Under the pieces are notes generated by a model. It saw only the letters and a program-made list of their open reading frames with translations, did not search any database and was not told the DNA's origin. Shown here piece after piece: positions 9,224 through 20,387 of a stretch of 64,000 nucleotides of DNA. Every line of letters starts with the position of its first letter. Position 1 is the first letter of the stretch. Made by a program: the position numbers and the translations under genes. Source of the DNA: Flavobacterium sp. SM15 (GTDB lineage Bacteria; Bacteroidota; Bacteroidia; Flavobacteriales; Flavobacteriaceae); assembly GCF_022012335.1 (NCBI RefSeq), contig NZ_JAKLTO010000003.1:1-64000 (forward strand). The letters run 5' to 3'.

Positions 9224-9258
9224 CAAAAAACCTGAAAGAAAACAAATTCTTTCAGGTT
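9224..9258 (-). terminator. Terminator of the 166-residue protein gene
   Basis: Read on the minus strand, AACCTGAAAGAA pairs perfectly with TTCTTTCAGGTT around a 6-base loop, and a T run follows. It lies between the end of the gene at 9282 and the repeat array, which stops at 9221, so the array is not part of that transcript. Confidence 0.88.
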
Positions 9259-9281
9259 AAGTGAATACATCTCAACGCTGA

Positions 9282-9782
9282 TTATTCTTCGGCTTCAGCA
9301 GCAGCAGTAGTATTGGCTCTTGATTGATTGTTACCCCCGGTAAAAAACTGCCCAACTTCCTCAACTTTGGTTTCAAACCCTACCGCTTGCGTAGTCGCTT
9401 TGTATTTAGCAAAATCATAATCGGTTAAGGCAGCCTGATAATTGTCCCAATCGTGCAGGATTTTGGCGTTGTTTAGCCCGTCGATTAAGCTTTGCAAACG
9501 CTGAATAGTAGTTTGCAGAAAGGTGCGGCTGTCGTAATCGTTTAGGAATTCCGTCCAATCCACATCCGGGCTACTCAGGTTCGGCTGGCTGTCCCTAAAG
9601 TCTTTCACTTTGGCAATAATTAATTTGTTTTGTTCGTTAACGCTCCCGTACTGTTGACGCTCCTGAGCAGTAAGATTAGCGAGTTTAAGGCTTAGCGCAG
9701 ATTCTAAACTTGTAACTGTAGTGTTAATACTTGTTTTCTCTGCTGCTGTAAAATGACGGCTGTCAAAATTTGTAAATGGCAT
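9282..9782 (-). CDS. Protein of unknown function, 166 residues
   Basis: No signal peptide or membrane segment. The protein is polar and probably mostly helical, with conserved-looking motifs LTAQERQQYGSVNEQNKL, SSPDVDWTEF and LHDWDNYQAALTDYDFAKYK, and an Ala/Glu-rich tail. I cannot name a domain; it resembles flavobacterial proteins of unknown function I have seen, without certainty. It has its own terminator and is followed directly by the 43-bp repeat array. The start MPFTNFDSRHFTAAEK is the only good one. Whether the gene and the array belong together is open. Confidence 0.75.
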   Translation of the reverse strand: MPFTNFDSRHFTAAEKTSINTTVTSLESALSLKLANLTAQERQQYGSVNEQNKLIIAKVKDFRDSQPNLSSPDVDWTEFLNDYDSRTFLQTTIQRLQSLIDGLNNAKILHDWDNYQAALTDYDFAKYKATTQAVGFETKVEEVGQFFTGGNNQSRANTTAAAEAEE

Positions 9783-9887
9783 ATACTTATCGTTAAAATT
9801 ATTACTCCGTAATATTAATAATTACAAATTATTCCTACAAATTATTTTATAGATATTTACTTACAATTTCAACAGCGATCCATAAAA

Positions 9888-9912
9888 AAAGCCCCACATA
9901 AAGTGGGGCAAC
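9888..9912 (-). terminator. Terminator of secDF
   Basis: GCCCCAC (9891-9897) pairs with GTGGGGC (9903-9909). On the minus strand it is followed by a run of seven T. It lies 23 bases after the secDF stop codon. Confidence 0.88.
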
Positions 9913-9934
9913 TTTTTATAATTTAAGATTACAA

Positions 9935-12895
9935 TTAAGCGTTTGCTTCCTGGTGTAATCGTTCAATTTCTTTTTTGTCTTCTTCCGGCATAGTATCAAC
10001 TAATACTGGTGTTGCCAAGAATAATGAAGAGTAAGTACCTACAACGATACCAATCAACATCGCGAAGATGAATCCTCTGATCGACTCACCACCGAACACG
10101 AACATGATTCCTAATACTAAAATCATTGTTAATGAAGTATTGATGGTTCTTGATAACGTCGTGTTAATGGAATCATTTACAATCTGGTTGAAATCACCTT
10201 TTGTTTTACCTGCAATAAACTCACGGATACGGTCAAATACAATAACGGTATCATTCATTGAGTATCCAATTACAGTAAGGATCGCAGCGATAAAGTGCTG
10301 GTCCATTTCCATGTGGAATGGCATGAATTTGTAAAGTAGTGAGTAAGTTCCTAATACAAAGATAACGTCGTGTGCTACCGCAGCAATCGCTCCAAGAGAA
10401 TACTGCCATTTACGGAAGGAAATTACTAAGTACAATCCTACTACAGCCATGGCTCCGATAACCGCCCAGAACGAGTTGGTTTTAATATCTTCAGAAACCG
10501 TAGCACTTACTTTAGTTGCCTGTACAACTCCTAACGTTTTACCTTCGGCCGTATTGATGAAATCTTCGTAAGAAATATTGTTAGAATAGTGGTGTTTTAA
10601 ACCGTGGTATAATTTCTCATTTACTTCTTTATCCACACCTACTCCGTCCTCCTGAACTTTGTATTTGGTGATGATACGCATTTGATCTGCATTACCAAAT
10701 TGTTTTACCTCTACATTTACTCCGTATTCTTTGCTTAATTCTTCAGCGATTTCAGCCGGAACAACCGGTTTTTCAAATTTCACCTGGAATGTTCTACCTC
10801 CAACGAAATCAACACCTTCATCCAATCCGTTTACGAAGAATGAAATACTACTTCCAATTACCACAATAGAAGAAATGATGTACGTCCATTTTTTAGCTCC
10901 GATAAAGTCGAAATGGAAGTTTGTAAACCAGTTTTTAGAAATATTGGTTGTAAAATTGATGTTTCTACCTGCAGCCGCATCTTTATCCAAGAACATTCTT
11001 GCAATAAAAATAGCTGTAAATAAAGACGTGAAAATACCAATTAACAAAGTAGTTGCGAATCCTTTTATTGGACCTGTTCCGAAGATGAAAAGGATCAAAC
11101 CAGTAAGAATGTGCGTAACGTTTGCATCAATGATTGAACGCATTGCTCCATGCCAGCTATATGAAGAGATAATCGCATCTAAAAGTGATTTTCCAGCGCG
11201 CAATTCCTCTTTTGCTCTTTCATAAATAATAATATTTGCATCCACCGCAGTACCCATGGTTAACACGATACCAGCAATACCCGGTAAGGTTAATACAGCT
11301 CCTAAAGAAGCTAAAATACCAAACATGAACAATAAGTTTACAATCAAAGCCACGTTTGCATACCAACCTGCTCTTCCGTAGTAAACAATCATCCATAAAC
11401 ACACTAAAAGTAAACCAACAACAGAAGACATTATACCGTTGTCAATAGCCTGCTGACCTAATGATGGTCCTACAACCTCAGATTGCACAATTTCTGCAGA
11501 AGCCGGTAATTTACCTGCTCTTAAAATGTTTGCTAAGTCTTTTGTTTCTGCAACATCAAATACTCCGGAAATCTCAGAACGTCCTCCGGCAATTGGTCCT
11601 GTAGAAACTCCAGGAGCCGAATAAACGATATTATCTAAAACAATAGCAATATTACTTCTTTGTGTAAAAGCTTTACCAGTTAACTCTTCCCATAATCTTG
11701 CACCAGTAGCATTCATCTGCATAGTAACAGATGGTCTACCCATTTGGTCAAACGATTCTGAAGCATCAACGATTACTCCTCCACTTAATGGCGGCACTCC
11801 GTCTCTGTTTGTTTTTAAAGCATACAACTCAACAGCTTCAGGTGTTTTAGGATTTACTTTACCCCAAACAAAACGCGCAAAACGCTGGTCTGCTGGTAAT
11901 AATGCACGGATATCCGCTCTTTTTAAATAACCGTTAACTTTTGCTGTATCACTTGGACTGAAATAAGCCAATACCGGACCACCTTGCTGACCACCACCTT
12001 TAACCAATCCTAATAATGGGTTGTTTGCAGTAGCTGTAGCTTTAGCCGAATCATTAGCTTTTGTCGTCAATAATGAATCGATTTGTGAAGTTTTTGCAGC
12101 AGCAGCCTCTTTTGCAGCAGCTACAGGTTTTTCAGTTTTCTTTAACGCTTCATTAGCCGTTAAAAGGAAGTTACCGATTTCTTCAACTTTATAAGTTTCC
12201 CAGAACTCTAACTGTGCAGTACTTTGTAATAATTTCTTAATACGGTCGATATCTTTCGCACCCGGAAGTTCCACTAAGATTCTTCCAGACTCGCCAATTT
12301 TCTGAATGTTTGGCTGAGTTACTCCGAATTTATCGATACGCTCTCTTAATACGTTAAAAGCACTCCCTACAGATTCAGAAACTTTTCTTCTGATGATGGT
12401 TTTAACCTGAGCGTCAGACATTTTGAAATTAATCTCACTTAAGTTTCTGTTTGCGAAAATCTCAGGTGATGATAATTTGATTTGCCCGTTGGATACTTGC
12501 TCAAAAGCAATGAAGAAAGCATCTAAATAATCCTGATTACCTTCTCTGTTTTTTGTTGCCTCAGCAAGCGCTTTGTTGAAAACCGGATTTTTTGAATTGT
12601 TTGCTAATCCTTTCAACACGTCTTTAACCGAAATCTGAAGAGTTACGTTGATACCCCCTTCAAGGTCAAGACCTTTGTTAATTTGTTTTTCTCTTACTTC
12701 ATTAAAAGTATGACCTAAAAACACTTTCTCCTTACCAATAGAATCCAAATAAGCCAATTCTTTCTTAGAATCACCTCCAGCAAAAGCCTTAGCCTTGCCT
12801 TCGATATTATTGGTAACAAATGTGAAGGAAAGCTGGTAAATACTTACCAATGCAAATAAAATTGCAAAAAATTTAATGAGTCCTTTATTCTGCAT
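9935..12895 (-). CDS. secDF: Protein translocase SecDF (fused SecD and SecF)
   Basis: Inner-membrane accessory of the Sec translocon that uses the proton gradient to complete export. The 986-residue protein joins SecD and SecF, as is usual in Bacteroidota. The N-terminal membrane helix is at about 8-28, followed by the large periplasmic P1 domain containing GLDLEGGINV. An Ala/Lys-rich low-complexity insert lies near residues 255-295. The SecD membrane half has TMGTAVDANIIIYERAKEEL, and the SecF half starts near residue 670 with the matching YSMNDTVIVFDRIREF. Both Asp-containing motifs thought to carry protons are present. It is transcribed from its own promoter and ends at its own terminator. 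Confidence 0.97.
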   Translation of the reverse strand: MQNKGLIKFFAILFALVSIYQLSFTFVTNNIEGKAKAFAGGDSKKELAYLDSIGKEKVFLGHTFNEVREKQINKGLDLEGGINVTLQISVKDVLKGLANNSKNPVFNKALAEATKNREGNQDYLDAFFIAFEQVSNGQIKLSSPEIFANRNLSEINFKMSDAQVKTIIRRKVSESVGSAFNVLRERIDKFGVTQPNIQKIGESGRILVELPGAKDIDRIKKLLQSTAQLEFWETYKVEEIGNFLLTANEALKKTEKPVAAAKEAAAAKTSQIDSLLTTKANDSAKATATANNPLLGLVKGGGQQGGPVLAYFSPSDTAKVNGYLKRADIRALLPADQRFARFVWGKVNPKTPEAVELYALKTNRDGVPPLSGGVIVDASESFDQMGRPSVTMQMNATGARLWEELTGKAFTQRSNIAIVLDNIVYSAPGVSTGPIAGGRSEISGVFDVAETKDLANILRAGKLPASAEIVQSEVVGPSLGQQAIDNGIMSSVVGLLLVCLWMIVYYGRAGWYANVALIVNLLFMFGILASLGAVLTLPGIAGIVLTMGTAVDANIIIYERAKEELRAGKSLLDAIISSYSWHGAMRSIIDANVTHILTGLILFIFGTGPIKGFATTLLIGIFTSLFTAIFIARMFLDKDAAAGRNINFTTNISKNWFTNFHFDFIGAKKWTYIISSIVVIGSSISFFVNGLDEGVDFVGGRTFQVKFEKPVVPAEIAEELSKEYGVNVEVKQFGNADQMRIITKYKVQEDGVGVDKEVNEKLYHGLKHHYSNNISYEDFINTAEGKTLGVVQATKVSATVSEDIKTNSFWAVIGAMAVVGLYLVISFRKWQYSLGAIAAVAHDVIFVLGTYSLLYKFMPFHMEMDQHFIAAILTVIGYSMNDTVIVFDRIREFIAGKTKGDFNQIVNDSINTTLSRTINTSLTMILVLGIMFVFGGESIRGFIFAMLIGIVVGTYSSLFLATPVLVDTMPEEDKKEIERLHQEANA

Positions 12896-12931
12896 TATTA
12901 CTAAAAATTAATTATTTTTTTCAAAAACGAG

Positions 12932-12962
12932 CAAATATATACTTTACAATACTATTTACCAA
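12932..12962 (-). promoter_or_regulatory. secDF promoter
   Basis: On the minus strand a TTG (12960-12962) is followed by 20 bases and then TATATTTG (12932-12939). This matches the Bacteroidota pattern TTG-N17-23-TAnnTTTG. The secDF ATG lies 36 bases downstream of the box. Confidence 0.75.
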
Positions 12963-12982
12963 TTTATTTCTTAATTATATCT

Positions 12983-13010
12983 AAAAAAAAGACTGCCCGA
13001 AAGCAGCCTT
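12983..13010 (-). terminator. Terminator of mdh
   Basis: On the minus strand AAGGCTGC pairs with GCAGTCTT (one G-T pair) around TTTCGG, followed by an eight-base T run. It lies 20 bases after the mdh stop. Confidence 0.85.
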
Positions 13011-13030
13011 CATCTTATTTTGTTAATTGT

Positions 13031-13966
13031 TTATGCTAAAACCGATTTTAAATCGCCGTTCATGGCACGAACTGCATCGGCACTCTTAGCAAAAAGTGCT
13101 TTCTCAGCATCGTTTAATTTAATATCCACGATTTGCTCCAATCCATTTTTACCGATGATACACGGAACTCCCATACAGATGTCTGTCTGACCGTATTCCC
13201 CTTCCAATAAAACCGAACACGGAATCATTTTCTTTTGATCGTTTAAGATGCTGTCCACCAAATAAGCTACCGAAGCTCCAGGTGCATACCACGCTGAAGT
13301 ACCAAGTAAACCTGTTAAAGTTGCTCCTCCAACCATAGTATCAGCAGCCACCTTATCCATTTCCTCCTGAGAAAGGAACGTTGAAACCGGAACACCACAA
13401 TACGACGCTAAACGGGTTAAAGGAATCATAGTTGTATCACCATGACCTCCGATTACCATTCCGTCAACATCATTTGAAGGTTTGTTTAACGCTTTTGATA
13501 AGTAATATTTAAAACGAGAACTATCTAACGCACCACCCATTCCGATGATTCTGTTTTTAGGTAATCCTGTAGCTTTTAATGTTAAATACGTCATGGTGTC
13601 CATTGGGTTGGAAACCACAACAATAATTGCATTTGGTGAATGTTGTAACACGTTTTCAGCCACTCCTTTCACAATTCCCGCATTAATTCCGATTAACTCC
13701 TCACGAGTCATACCCGGTTTTCTTGGAATTCCTGAAGTAATAACCACTACATCACTTCCAGCTGTTTTAGAATAGTCGTTGGTAGAACCAACTAATTTAG
13801 TATTGAATCCTGTTGTTGTAGCACATTGAGAAATATCCATTGCTTTACCTTCTGCAAAACCTTCTTTGATATCCAATAAAACTACTTCGCTTGCAATTCC
13901 TCTGTAAGAGATTACGTCTGCACAAGTGGCACCTACGTTTCCAGCGCCAACTATTGTTACTTTCAT
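13031..13966 (-). CDS. mdh: Malate dehydrogenase (NAD)
   Basis: Oxidises malate to oxaloacetate in the citric acid cycle. The 311-residue length and the LDH-like Mdh type fit. The nucleotide-binding loop is GAGNVGATCAD, and the acidic residue VVLLDIKEG favours NAD. Substrate-binding arginines are in GIPRKPGMTREE, VSNPMDTMTYL is the usual central motif and the catalytic His is in IGGHGDTTMIP. It is a single-gene unit with its own terminator. The window also encodes a quinone-linked malate oxidoreductase (mqo at 61796-63304). Confidence 0.96.
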   Translation of the reverse strand: MKVTIVGAGNVGATCADVISYRGIASEVVLLDIKEGFAEGKAMDISQCATTTGFNTKLVGSTNDYSKTAGSDVVVITSGIPRKPGMTREELIGINAGIVKGVAENVLQHSPNAIIVVVSNPMDTMTYLTLKATGLPKNRIIGMGGALDSSRFKYYLSKALNKPSNDVDGMVIGGHGDTTMIPLTRLASYCGVPVSTFLSQEEMDKVAADTMVGGATLTGLLGTSAWYAPGASVAYLVDSILNDQKKMIPCSVLLEGEYGQTDICMGVPCIIGKNGLEQIVDIKLNDAEKALFAKSADAVRAMNGDLKSVLA

Positions 13967-14001
13967 GATATTATATAATTTTTGGGTTGGTTAAATTTTT
14001 C

Positions 14002-14009
14002 CGAAAGTA
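14002..14009 (-). promoter_or_regulatory. Possible -7 box for mdh
   Basis: TACTTTCG on the minus strand, 35 bases before the mdh ATG. It differs from TAnnTTTG at one base. The same octamer precedes the surface protein gene starting at 35083. Confidence 0.4.
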
Positions 14010-14079
14010 CGAAAAAAAAAGACCTATCCTAGTTATTTTAGAAAAATAAACATTAAAAATACAAAGATTTAACAAACAA

Positions 14080-14105
14080 AAAAGACTTCCATTTGGAAGT
14101 CTTTT
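14080..14105 (-). terminator. Terminator of gyrB
   Basis: AAAAGACTTCC (14080-14090) pairs perfectly with GGAAGTCTTTT (14095-14105) around ATTT. It lies 18 bases after the gyrB stop on the minus strand. Confidence 0.88.
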
Positions 14106-14123
14106 CTATGTATTTGCATAAAA

Positions 14124-16067
<1,944 letters not shown>

Positions 16068-16102
16068 TTATCGTCTGAATGTGTATTTTTTTGTCTAACG
16101 AG

Positions 16103-16110
16103 CAAATATA
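16103..16110 (-). promoter_or_regulatory. -7 box for gyrB
   Basis: TATATTTG on the minus strand, 38 bases before the gyrB ATG, a full match to TAnnTTTG. No TTG is visible at the -33 distance. Confidence 0.6.
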
Positions 16111-16191
16111 TAAAATTGAAGCCGATTTCACACTAAGAACAGAACCGATAAAACAGTAAGTTATCAACAAAATGAGAATGTTTTCCACAAA

Positions 16192-16217
16192 AAAGCGCCG
16201 ATATAAATCGACGCTTT
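16192..16217 (-). terminator. Terminator of asnB
   Basis: AAAGCGCCGAT pairs with ATCGACGCTTT around ATAA with one mismatch, followed on the minus strand by a T run. It lies 28 bases after the asnB stop. Confidence 0.8.
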
Positions 16218-16244
16218 AAACAAACAAACTAATCACATTGTAAA

Positions 16245-17876
16245 CTATACAATTGCTTTTTCTGCGCAAACCGCTATCGTTGTATCGGCTTTTACGTGAG
16301 CTACGTTTGCTCTGCCGCTTGGGTCCTGATTGATTTGCCATTTCGGAATCCATTTTCGCACCGTTTTGGCAGCATCATCCTGTGGAAAATGCTTGTGGAA
16401 TATCGTTCTGTAAAAAAAGGCTTCTTTTGTGGCCGGTGTGTTGTACGGAAACAAAACTTCCGCTTGAGCAAAATCTTCTTCGGAAACCTGAGAAGCACAA
16501 TGTTCGATCAAGGTATCAATCCAGTTGTACCCCACTCCATCGGAAAATTGTTCCTTTTGACGCCATAAAATCGATTCCGGCAAATAAGGCTGCTCTGATG
16601 TGTCAAAAGCTTTTCTGAGGATGTATTTTTCGATTCCGTCATAGGTTTTAGGCATTTTCTCTTGCGGCTGGATTTTGATGGCTAATTCCAGAAACGCTTT
16701 ATCCAAAAAAGGAACCCTTGCTTCCAATCCGTGTGCCATGGTCGATTTATCAGCGCGCAATAAATCAGCGGTCGACAATCGTTGCACGCGTTCGATGGTT
16801 TCCTTCTGAAAATCAGCAATGCTTGGCGCATTTCTAAAATACAGATATCCTCCGAAAATCTCGTCGGAACCTTCACCCGAAAGTACCACTTTGATTCCCA
16901 AATCTGTAATCGCTTTTGAAAGGAAATACATTGGTGTGCTGGCTCGGATTGAGGTCACATCATAAGTTTCCAAATGCCAAATAAGCTTATCTAAAATTTC
17001 GATTCCTTGCTCAATGGTGAAATGGATTTCATGATGTTCCGTCCCTAAAAATTCTGCTACAGCTCTTGCTGCAACAGCATCTGGTGCGTCTTTATCCAAA
17101 CCTATGGAAAACGAACGCAGTTTTTGACCGTCAATCTCTTTTAGCAAACGGGAAGCGATTGAAGACGTTAGTGAAGAATCCAGTCCGCCGGAAAGCAAAA
17201 CACCAATTGGCACATCGCTCATTAAACGTTTGCGAACCGCTTCGGTTAATGTTTCACGAATGGCTTTCAAATCCAGTTTCTCTACTGCTAAGTTTTCGTC
17301 TTCCCATTTAGGCTGATAATATTTTATAAAACCAGTTTTGGGTGTATAATAATGCCCCGGAGGAAAGGCTTCGAATGTTTCGCATTGATCAGCAAGAGAT
17401 TTCATTTCTGAGGCGAAGTACAAGCGTCCTTCCTTGTCTTTTCCGTAATACAAAGGTTTCACTCCCAACGGATCGCGTCCTGCTATAAAATCATCACCAT
17501 CAATAACTACAAAAGCAAAAATTCCGTCCAGCATATCACAGAAATCATAACCGAATTCTTCATACAAATGCACGATTACTTCAGAATCGGAAGTAGTACG
17601 AAACGAATGATGTTTTAAAACCGTATCGCGTAATTTTTGATGGTTATAGATTTCTCCGTTGTGCACCATCCAAGCTGAAGAGGTTCCTTGAATGGGTTGT
17701 TTTCCGGTTTGCAAATCCACAATGGATAAACGCTCGTGGCTTAGAATATGACCTTTTTCATTGATGTGTAAATCACTTTCGTCGGGCCCACGATGGGACA
17801 TTCTTTTGGAAAGTTGTTGAACTAAGGCCGTATCTATTTTTTTTTCGTTTCCAATGATTGCTAAAATTCCGCACAT
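16245..17876 (-). CDS. asnB: Asparagine synthase B, glutamine-hydrolysing
   Basis: Makes asparagine from aspartate, ATP and glutamine. The 543-residue length is close to the 554 of Escherichia coli AsnB. Cys2 at the start (MCGILAIIG) is the N-terminal nucleophile of the glutaminase domain, so this start is fixed. The glutaminase part also shows SHRGPDES and VHNGEIYNH. The ATP pyrophosphatase loop SGGLDSSL lies near residue 230, and GEGSDEIFGGY is also present in the synthetase domain. It is a single gene with its own terminator. Confidence 0.96.
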   Translation of the reverse strand: MCGILAIIGNEKKIDTALVQQLSKRMSHRGPDESDLHINEKGHILSHERLSIVDLQTGKQPIQGTSSAWMVHNGEIYNHQKLRDTVLKHHSFRTTSDSEVIVHLYEEFGYDFCDMLDGIFAFVVIDGDDFIAGRDPLGVKPLYYGKDKEGRLYFASEMKSLADQCETFEAFPPGHYYTPKTGFIKYYQPKWEDENLAVEKLDLKAIRETLTEAVRKRLMSDVPIGVLLSGGLDSSLTSSIASRLLKEIDGQKLRSFSIGLDKDAPDAVAARAVAEFLGTEHHEIHFTIEQGIEILDKLIWHLETYDVTSIRASTPMYFLSKAITDLGIKVVLSGEGSDEIFGGYLYFRNAPSIADFQKETIERVQRLSTADLLRADKSTMAHGLEARVPFLDKAFLELAIKIQPQEKMPKTYDGIEKYILRKAFDTSEQPYLPESILWRQKEQFSDGVGYNWIDTLIEHCASQVSEEDFAQAEVLFPYNTPATKEAFFYRTIFHKHFPQDDAAKTVRKWIPKWQINQDPSGRANVAHVKADTTIAVCAEKAIV

Positions 17877-18078
17877 AATCGTTTCTTTTAAGTTTTATTA
17901 TGAAACAAAATTGCGTTTTAAAGTTTTATACTGAAACCTTAAAATTAATTTTAATTACATTTTTTAATTTAAAATGAAATTTTTACAATAAAAATGCAAC
18001 TTAATGATACCAGAAAAGTAATTTTAGATTACAGATTGAAATTTCACACAAAAAACACTCCAAAAAGTAAAGTGATTG

Positions 18079-18161
18079 GCCCTATAGCCCTGATAGGAGC
18101 GTCACGAAGTAGAGCGGATAGCAGGAAAACGGCATCAAAAGAAACCTAACCGATTCGCTCC
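18079..18161 (+). ncRNA. Candidate structured RNA, Flavo-1-like
   Basis: The blocks TAGCCCTGATAGGAGCG, GCGGATAGCAGGAA and GATTCGCTCC occur in the same order and similar spacing as in the element at 53293-53392. Such blocks recur between genes in flavobacterial genomes, and I associate them with the Flavo-1 RNA motif, from memory. The strand is assumed from the shared orientation. Its 3' end abuts the terminator of the convergent amidohydrolase gene. The middle is shorter and more diverged than in the second copy. Confidence 0.5.
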
Positions 18162-18192
18162 AAAAAAATCCCAAACTTTCGCCTGAGATTTT
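18162..18192 (-). terminator. Terminator of the amidohydrolase operon
   Basis: On the minus strand AAAATCTCA pairs with TGGGATTTT with one G-T pair around a GCGAAAG-type loop, followed by seven T. It lies just after the stop at 18197. Confidence 0.7.
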
Positions 18193-18196
18193 AACT

Positions 18197-19852
18197 TTAT
18201 TTCACTTGTTTTCCCTTTATAAAAGTACTTACAGGTTTCACGTAAGGGATTCCATCAATATCCATAGTCATAATATTGGTGTCGAAAATTGTAAAATCGG
18301 CCCATTTTCCTTTTTCCAGACTTCCTTTTTCGTTTTCTTCAAAATTGGAATAGGCTGCCCAAATGGTCATTCCTTTTAGAGTTTCTTCTCGTGATAAGGC
18401 ATTTTCAGGTTGAAAACCACCTTGAGGGTAATTCTTTAAATCTTTACGAGCTACAGCGGCGTAAAAAGTGTACATTGGGTTCACTTCTTCAATTGGGAAA
18501 TCTGTTCCTAAAGCTACTAAACCAGCTTTGTCAAGCATTTTTTTATAAGCATAGGAATTTTTGATACGCTCCTTTCCCACTCTGTCCTGCGCCCAATACA
18601 TATCGGAAGTGGCGTGTGTTGGCTGTACCGATGGAATGATTCCCAATTTGAAATAATCGAAATCCTGTTCCTGCATAATTTGAGCGTGCTCTATTTTCCA
18701 GCGTCGGTTAGGTTTTCCATCCAAAACTTCTTTATAAATTTTAAGTAAAACCGTGTTGGTAGAATCGCCAATCGCATGGGAATTCATCTGATAATCTGAT
18801 TCTGCGATTTGTTTTGCAATGGAACGAATATCTTTTATAGGAGACAACAAGGCTCCAAAATGTTTAGGCTTATCGGAATATTCTTTGTGTAAGCAAGCGC
18901 CTCGCGATCCTAAAGCTCCATCCCCCATGAATTTAAACGAACGAACATTTAATTTATCCGTTTTATAAATACCAAGCTGAGTATAATAATCTACATTTTC
19001 TTTTGAAGCAATCGCCATTGCGTAAATATTAACCTCCAATTGATTAGCCTGTTGCAAACTATCAATCAATTCAATAGTTTCACGTTCTAAGCCCGCTTCG
19101 TTGATTGTAGTAAGCCCGTAATTGAACATTACTTTTTCTGCGTCTTGCAGGGCTTTTATTTGTGTTAGTTTTGAAGGTTTCGGGATGCTGTTGTATACCA
19201 ATTCCATGGGATTATCTATGATGATTCCCGTTAACTGTCCGCTCTTCACTTCGATTTCACCACCTTCCACTTTGGTTTTGGCAGTAATTCCAGCCATTTG
19301 AAGCGCTTTTGAATTGGCTAACAAAGCATGACCGTCAATTCTAGTAATTGCAACCGGCGTGTTGGGGAAAAGTTTATCAAGCTGATCTTTAGTTGGAAAT
19401 TCCTTAACCGGCCAATCGTTTTGATCCCAGCCTCTACCCTGAATGTAATCTAGATTTTTCTCTTTTTGAAATGTGATAATTTTAGCGATTACCTCATCAA
19501 AACTTTTAGTCCCGCGTAAATCAACACGCTGTAAGTTTAAGCCATAGCTGTAAAAATGTGCGTGAGCATCATAAAACCCCGGATAAATAAACTTCCCTTT
19601 TGCATCAATAGTTTTATTGGCTACAAACCAATCTTTAAATGTTGATGATTTGCCTACCTCAACAATTTTCCCATCCTGAACTGCAAAGGCTTCAACTACT
19701 TCAAATCCTTTATTTACGGTATAGACTTTAGCGTTTTTTACGATTAAATCTACTTTTAGTTTTTTCTTTGGGAGTTCCGAATTTTTCTTCTGTGCTAAAA
19801 GCGAAACCGAGAGTAAAAGAAGGAAAAGGTATTTTAATTTCATGGTCTTCAA
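18197..19852 (-). CDS. Secreted amidohydrolase, YtcJ-like
   Basis: A 551-residue metal-dependent amidohydrolase of the amidohydrolase 3 (YtcJ) type. The N-terminus is a signal peptide (about 1-21, ending LLAQ), so the enzyme is probably periplasmic. The metal-binding HxH is in GFYDAHAHFYSYG. Further family motifs are GRGWDQNDWP, SHAIGDSTN, KIEHAQIMQ and ALGTDFPIEEVNP near the C-terminus. The substrate cannot be told. It is last in a four-gene minus-strand run, 16 bases after the GreA-C-like gene, and ends at a terminator. Confidence 0.9.
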   Translation of the reverse strand: MKTMKLKYLFLLLLSVSLLAQKKNSELPKKKLKVDLIVKNAKVYTVNKGFEVVEAFAVQDGKIVEVGKSSTFKDWFVANKTIDAKGKFIYPGFYDAHAHFYSYGLNLQRVDLRGTKSFDEVIAKIITFQKEKNLDYIQGRGWDQNDWPVKEFPTKDQLDKLFPNTPVAITRIDGHALLANSKALQMAGITAKTKVEGGEIEVKSGQLTGIIIDNPMELVYNSIPKPSKLTQIKALQDAEKVMFNYGLTTINEAGLERETIELIDSLQQANQLEVNIYAMAIASKENVDYYTQLGIYKTDKLNVRSFKFMGDGALGSRGACLHKEYSDKPKHFGALLSPIKDIRSIAKQIAESDYQMNSHAIGDSTNTVLLKIYKEVLDGKPNRRWKIEHAQIMQEQDFDYFKLGIIPSVQPTHATSDMYWAQDRVGKERIKNSYAYKKMLDKAGLVALGTDFPIEEVNPMYTFYAAVARKDLKNYPQGGFQPENALSREETLKGMTIWAAYSNFEENEKGSLEKGKWADFTIFDTNIMTMDIDGIPYVKPVSTFIKGKQVK

Positions 19853-19868
19853 TACTATTTAAAAACAA

Positions 19869-20321
19869 TTAATCAATAGCTGTTATGGTGAATTTAGAAC
19901 CGTTTACCTCAACAACGGCTCCGATTTCTTTTCCGAGCAATTGTGAACCTAAAGGCGACTGTGGTGAAAGTGCTAAAACAGTAACCCCATCAATTTTAAT
20001 TTTTGGCAATGCTGCACTTATAAACAACTGCAAACCATTAGCTTTAACTAAACTTCCTAAAATCACTTTTTTGCTTTCAACCGAAACATCGATTTTACTT
20101 AAAACCTCTTTGAAATGAATCGCTTCCTGCAATTTGGCACTTAGTTTCTCCTGTTCCAAATGCATCATGGACAAAGCGGTTTCGTGTTTATCGCCGGCAG
20201 AACTTTTGGCATCGTTTTGAGCATCGTCGGCCAAACCGGAAATCATGTCGCAGTATACGTCGATTTTATCCTGCAATAAGGTTAAATGATGCTGCAGTAT
20301 TTTTTGTTTAAAAGTCGTCAT
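19869..20321 (-). CDS. GreA/GreB C-terminal-domain-like protein
   Basis: About 150 residues starting at MTTFKQKILQHH. An upstream in-frame Met at 20366 is possible but would add a hydrophobic stretch not expected in this family. The N-terminal half is a helical hairpin-like region (HLTLLQDKIDVYCDMISGLADDAQNDAKSSAGDKHETA), as in Gre factors. The second half (VILGSLVKANGLQLF, LSPQSPLGSQLLGKEIG) resembles the FKBP-like GreA C-terminal domain. The family is widespread in Flavobacteriia and often mislabelled 3-oxoacyl-ACP synthase. A role in transcription is not established. Confidence 0.75.
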   Translation of the reverse strand: MTTFKQKILQHHLTLLQDKIDVYCDMISGLADDAQNDAKSSAGDKHETALSMMHLEQEKLSAKLQEAIHFKEVLSKIDVSVESKKVILGSLVKANGLQLFISAALPKIKIDGVTVLALSPQSPLGSQLLGKEIGAVVEVNGSKFTITAID

Positions 20322-20387
20322 GGTATAAAAATAAAAAAACGCGAAAGGAGAACTTCCGCGCTTCAAATTTAGCTTTTATAAATCGAT

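Larger units (their letters stand above)
17877..18196. other. Intergenic region upstream of asnB
   Basis: 320 bases. The first 200 are AT-rich and hold the asnB upstream region; I see no clear promoter box. The last 120 hold a Flavo-1-like candidate RNA and the terminator of the amidohydrolase operon. There is no ORF. Confidence 0.6.

Noticed and set aside
10731..11225. 164-codon ORF on the plus strand inside secDF
   Set aside because: It is antisense to conserved SecDF sequence, with no known motif and no promoter box.
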